A stretch of 64,000 nt of DNA. Origin: Artemisia argyi. Lineage: Eukaryota; Streptophyta; Magnoliopsida; Asterales; Asteraceae. The first letter of the stretch is position 1. Every line of letters starts with the position of its first letter. Of the stretch, positions 61,815 through 64,000 are shown in pieces. The stretch lies in the NCBI GenBank assembly GCA_030686995.1, contig CM060693.1, forward strand, positions 106,813,501-106,877,500, in the 5' to 3' direction. The position numbers and the translations under genes were made by a program. Under the pieces are notes generated by a model. It saw nothing but the letters and a program-made list of their open reading frames with translations, had not been told where the DNA came from and did not search any database.

Positions 61815-62795
61815 ATGGGAGCACTCCCGAGCGACACGGTCAAGAACCCGAAACTAAACGTTAATTCCGTATCATCAGTTTCGTCACCCACTTCCTATCC
61901 ACAATACTACTCGGTTAAATCTATGAGCACGTGTTTCAAACAAAACCAAATTCTTCAAAAGGACCAATCAAATAAAACACCCGATATAAAACCAGTCAAA
62001 AGCATAGTTGAAACACCTCCTACGCAAGACCTTGATGATGAATTCAAGGAACTTCACCTTGAACGCCCCGTCATTGATGTCTTAGCCGGTGCTCCCTACT
62101 ATAGTGCCCTCCTAGAAAAATATGAGAAGTTTAAACTAGGTAAAAATGGGACCGCCTTCGTTCAAAACAAGTTGCCTAAAAAGCTTGATGATCCGGGTAT
62201 ATTTGTTTTGCCTTGTAAGATAGGAAGATCCGAAGCTTTCGACACACTAGCTAATTTAGGGTCAAGCCTCAACTTGATTCCCTTATCCCTTTTCACCACT
62301 CTTAAGCTAGGAAAGTTAGAGGAGACGGAGGTATTGATAGGTCTAGCAGATGGGGGTATTGCCCACCCGGTTGGAATGATTAAGGATGTAGTTGTTCACG
62401 TAGGAAAGTTAACTATCTTAGCGGATTTTCACGTCCTAGACATGGTTAGTGACACTACATGCCCATTGTTGGTAGGAAGAGGATTTTTAGCAACCGCTAG
62501 CGTCATGACAGATTGTAAGGAGTCTAAGATTGCGGTAGGTGAGGGCGACACTTGGTCGGTCTACGATGTTAAGAAACATAGCTATGATTATGAGGATGAA
62601 CCGACACCACATTGGGTAGAGATTAATAGGAGACCATCTAGATATGGACCTTGGATAGAAAGGAACTTTATAGGACCTCAACGCCCATTCTATCTAGAAA
62701 AATATTTCATTGAAAAGACACATTCGGTGGAACAACTCATAGCTAGAGATGAAGAGCTAGATCCTTTTGAGGACCTCGAGTCTTTACGAAGATGA
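61815..62795 (+). CDS. Retropepsin-like protease ORF of element F (catalytic Asp changed)
   Basis: A 326-residue open frame, in frame with the end of gag. A VQNKLPKKLDDPGIFVLPCKIG block introduces the retropepsin fold. The active-site motif reads ANLGSSLNLIP (about 62248-62280), with Asn where the catalytic Asp belongs, so it is likely inactive. TCPLLVGRGFLATAS (about 62457-62500) is the second block. The C-terminal 80 residues (DYEDEPTPHWVEINRR to the end) are an extension I do not recognise in RT-bearing relatives. No RT follows. ATG 61815 is only the first Met after the gag stop; in the living element this was probably part of a gag-protease fusion. Confidence 0.78.
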   Translation: MGALPSDTVKNPKLNVNSVSSVSSPTSYPQYYSVKSMSTCFKQNQILQKDQSNKTPDIKPVKSIVETPPTQDLDDEFKELHLERPVIDVLAGAPYYSALLEKYEKFKLGKNGTAFVQNKLPKKLDDPGIFVLPCKIGRSEAFDTLANLGSSLNLIPLSLFTTLKLGKLEETEVLIGLADGGIAHPVGMIKDVVVHVGKLTILADFHVLDMVSDTTCPLLVGRGFLATASVMTDCKESKIAVGEGDTWSVYDVKKHSYDYEDEPTPHWVEINRRPSRYGPWIERNFIGPQRPFYLEKYFIEKTHSVEQLIARDEELDPFEDLESLRR

Positions 62796-62938
62796 TTGAA
62801 TTCTTAAGCGTAATGCCTATTAATATAGAGATGAATAAATGGAAAAGAGAGGGAGACAAGTGTAAATGGAGGTGGGACAAGCCACCTAAAGAAGGTGACG
62901 GATCATGGCATATGAAGATGAGATGGAGAAAAGTTTGA
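62792..62938 (+). CDS. Trp-rich mini-ORF overlapping protease stop (ATGA)
   Basis: The ATG at 62792 overlaps the protease stop by ATGA. It encodes 48 residues with six Trp and many Lys/Arg, including KPPKEGDGSWHMKMRW. From memory, a similar PPKEGDGAWH motif occurs in predicted proteins of Asteraceae TR-GAG-like elements. It could be a separate small protein or the frameshifted C-terminus of the protease ORF. Evidence is limited to the tight overlap and composition. Confidence 0.4.
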   Translation: MIEFLSVMPINIEMNKWKREGDKCKWRWDKPPKEGDGSWHMKMRWRKV

Positions 62939-64000
62939 AAGGTCATACCGTACTAAGAAAACAGATGGGAAGCTAAAACCTAAGTTCGATCCCAAGGATG
63001 TCCTCAATGAGGAATTCACCCGTATCACGTAGTAACTCATGACCTTGAGTCTAGCTACAAGACTCGTAAATAAAGAAAAGCGTTTCTTGGGAGGCAACCC
63101 ATGTTTTGTGTGATTTTTATTTTTGTTTGTTTGTTATTTGCTTCCGTATGCATGCTTTTTTTTATTGTTGGTAGATCATGTTTCAAAACTAAATAGTGGA
63201 AATACTTTATTTTTGTTGTTTTACCTAGTCTTAACTTCACCCAAAGGTAATTTTGCAAAAGATAAGTGTAAGGGGAAACCCCAAATATGTTTTTAAGAAA
63301 CAAACCGATCATGATTCTCCACAATATTAAGTGAACATGTATATTCGTATTTGTTAGAGTCAAATGCTTGTATCGAGTCATAATGAAGTTTTGCAGGATT
63401 TTCCAGGAAGTATAACCAAGTTTTTCCAGAAATTTTCCAGAAACTTAACATAAGAATTTCTGCAGGTCACTTATGACGGCGTCACGAGTTTACTCTTGAC
63501 AACGTCACGTGTAAAAATCTGGAAATTTTACCAGTTTTGTTTTTCTAACGAAGTCTTAAAGTTTTTGTTGAATTATTAGTTTTATAATCTCCAGGAAATC
63601 TGCAAACATCATTCCACAAGCATTATATCTTATTTTGTTTTCTAGGATTTAGTAACATACGTAAATTGCCGCCGATTTTATGCGAGGTTGCCTTGTCTGT
63701 TTTCTCAGGATTTACAAGTTATGTATGACAAGTAGATGATTTATTTTTCTGGAAGGGAAGCTTTGATTGTTCATTTTCTTGGAGGAAGATCTAACCTGGC
63801 CACTCTATTATCCATACCGAGCGAATCAGGGGAGTATTTGATTTCATTCTTTTTACTTATTTCACTTTTACATTCTTTACTTGAACATTGGGGACAATGT
63901 TCATCCTAAGTGTAAGGGGAGGGTAAAATGATGATACCTTACAGATACACTTTCGCTTGAGTTTGTTTGTTTGATAGTAGATGTGTAATAAAACTATGAG
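62939..64000 (+). other. 3' noncoding region of element F
   Basis: GGAGGCAACCCATGTTTT at 63090-63107 (shared with A2). TGACGGCGTCA at 63474-63484 and TGACAACGTCA at 63497-63507, echoing the LTR array. Hairpin (TGAACATTG, GGGA, CAATGTTCA) at 63882-63903 followed by CTAAGTGTAAGGGGAGGG. No coding potential for RT or integrase in any frame I read. Confidence 0.7.

Larger units (their letters stand above)
58928..64000 (+). mobile_element. TR-GAG-like Athila-related element F (3' end outside window)
   Basis: Starts TGATGAGGCG inside the end of E RNase H. The presumed target duplication ACGAG (58923-58927) cannot be confirmed because the other end is not in the window. It has a 5' LTR, tRNA-Asp-like primer site, gag, protease and a Trp-rich mini-ORF, then noncoding DNA with the hairpin and purine module. 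No RT or integrase appears in the 1.1 kb after the last ORF, and that stretch already looks like the 3' noncoding region. It is therefore probably non-autonomous. Confidence 0.75.

Overview
This is a nuclear window from a flowering plant, built almost entirely of nested retrotransposons. I see no host protein gene, rRNA or tRNA gene, or CRISPR array. The plant assignment rests on Athila- and Tekay/Del-type Ty3/gypsy elements, tRNA-Asp and tRNA-iMet primer sites, a LINE ORF1 with DUF4283 plus a zinc knuckle, and a Stowaway MITE. Several proteins resemble, from memory only, predicted retroelement proteins common in Asteraceae (Tanacetum-like, tribe Anthemideae). No search was run.

Left block (1-15.29 kb): two decayed copies of one Tekay/Del chromovirus family in the same orientation. 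Copy 1 (1-4.66 kb) runs from an extra ORF upstream of gag to a chromodomain. Copy 2 (12.36-15.29 kb) has a primer site, the same extra ORF and gag. Only one LTR lies between them (4699-12356). It is swollen by a LINE derivative with an intact ORF1 but no ORF2 (about 6.98-9.67 kb), 1.1 kb of palindromic AT satellite and a foldback element.

Middle block (15.29-35.5 kb): copy 2 gag is fused mid-gene to the 3' pol part of an Athila-like element, A2. A2 integrase is split by a complete Athila element, B (16506-32126, TSD ACATT), with 4.3 and 4.0 kb LTRs. A Stowaway MITE sits in the 5' LTR of B and its empty site survives in the 3' LTR. A2 resumes at 32.13 kb, then a third-type LTR (34145 to about 35487) leads directly into the gag of Athila element E.

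Right block (35.5-64 kb): E gag is split by element C on the minus strand (36060-55370, TSD GTTTT). C has B-family LTR ends, primer site, purine tract and 3' noncoding region. Instead of gag-pol it has one roughly 626-codon acidic, cysteine-containing frame, so it looks like a non-autonomous partner of B. Its 3' LTR holds an ORF-less LINE derivative (L2). Its 5' LTR holds a solo LTR (D, TSD AACAA), which itself holds a second ORF-less LINE derivative (L3, 15-bp TSD). E continues with gag, protease, RT and RNase H until element F (58928 to beyond the window) interrupts it. F has an LTR with an array of TGACGGCGTCA palindromes just upstream of a TATA box, then gag and protease only, so it resembles a TR-GAG element.

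Most worth checking: (i) hairpin plus purine-tract modules that recur in four Athila lineages with compensating stem changes; (ii) the B/C autonomous and non-autonomous pair; (iii) the bZIP-like palindrome array in F; (iv) the LINE family of one ORF1-only and two ORF-less members sharing a structured 3' tail.
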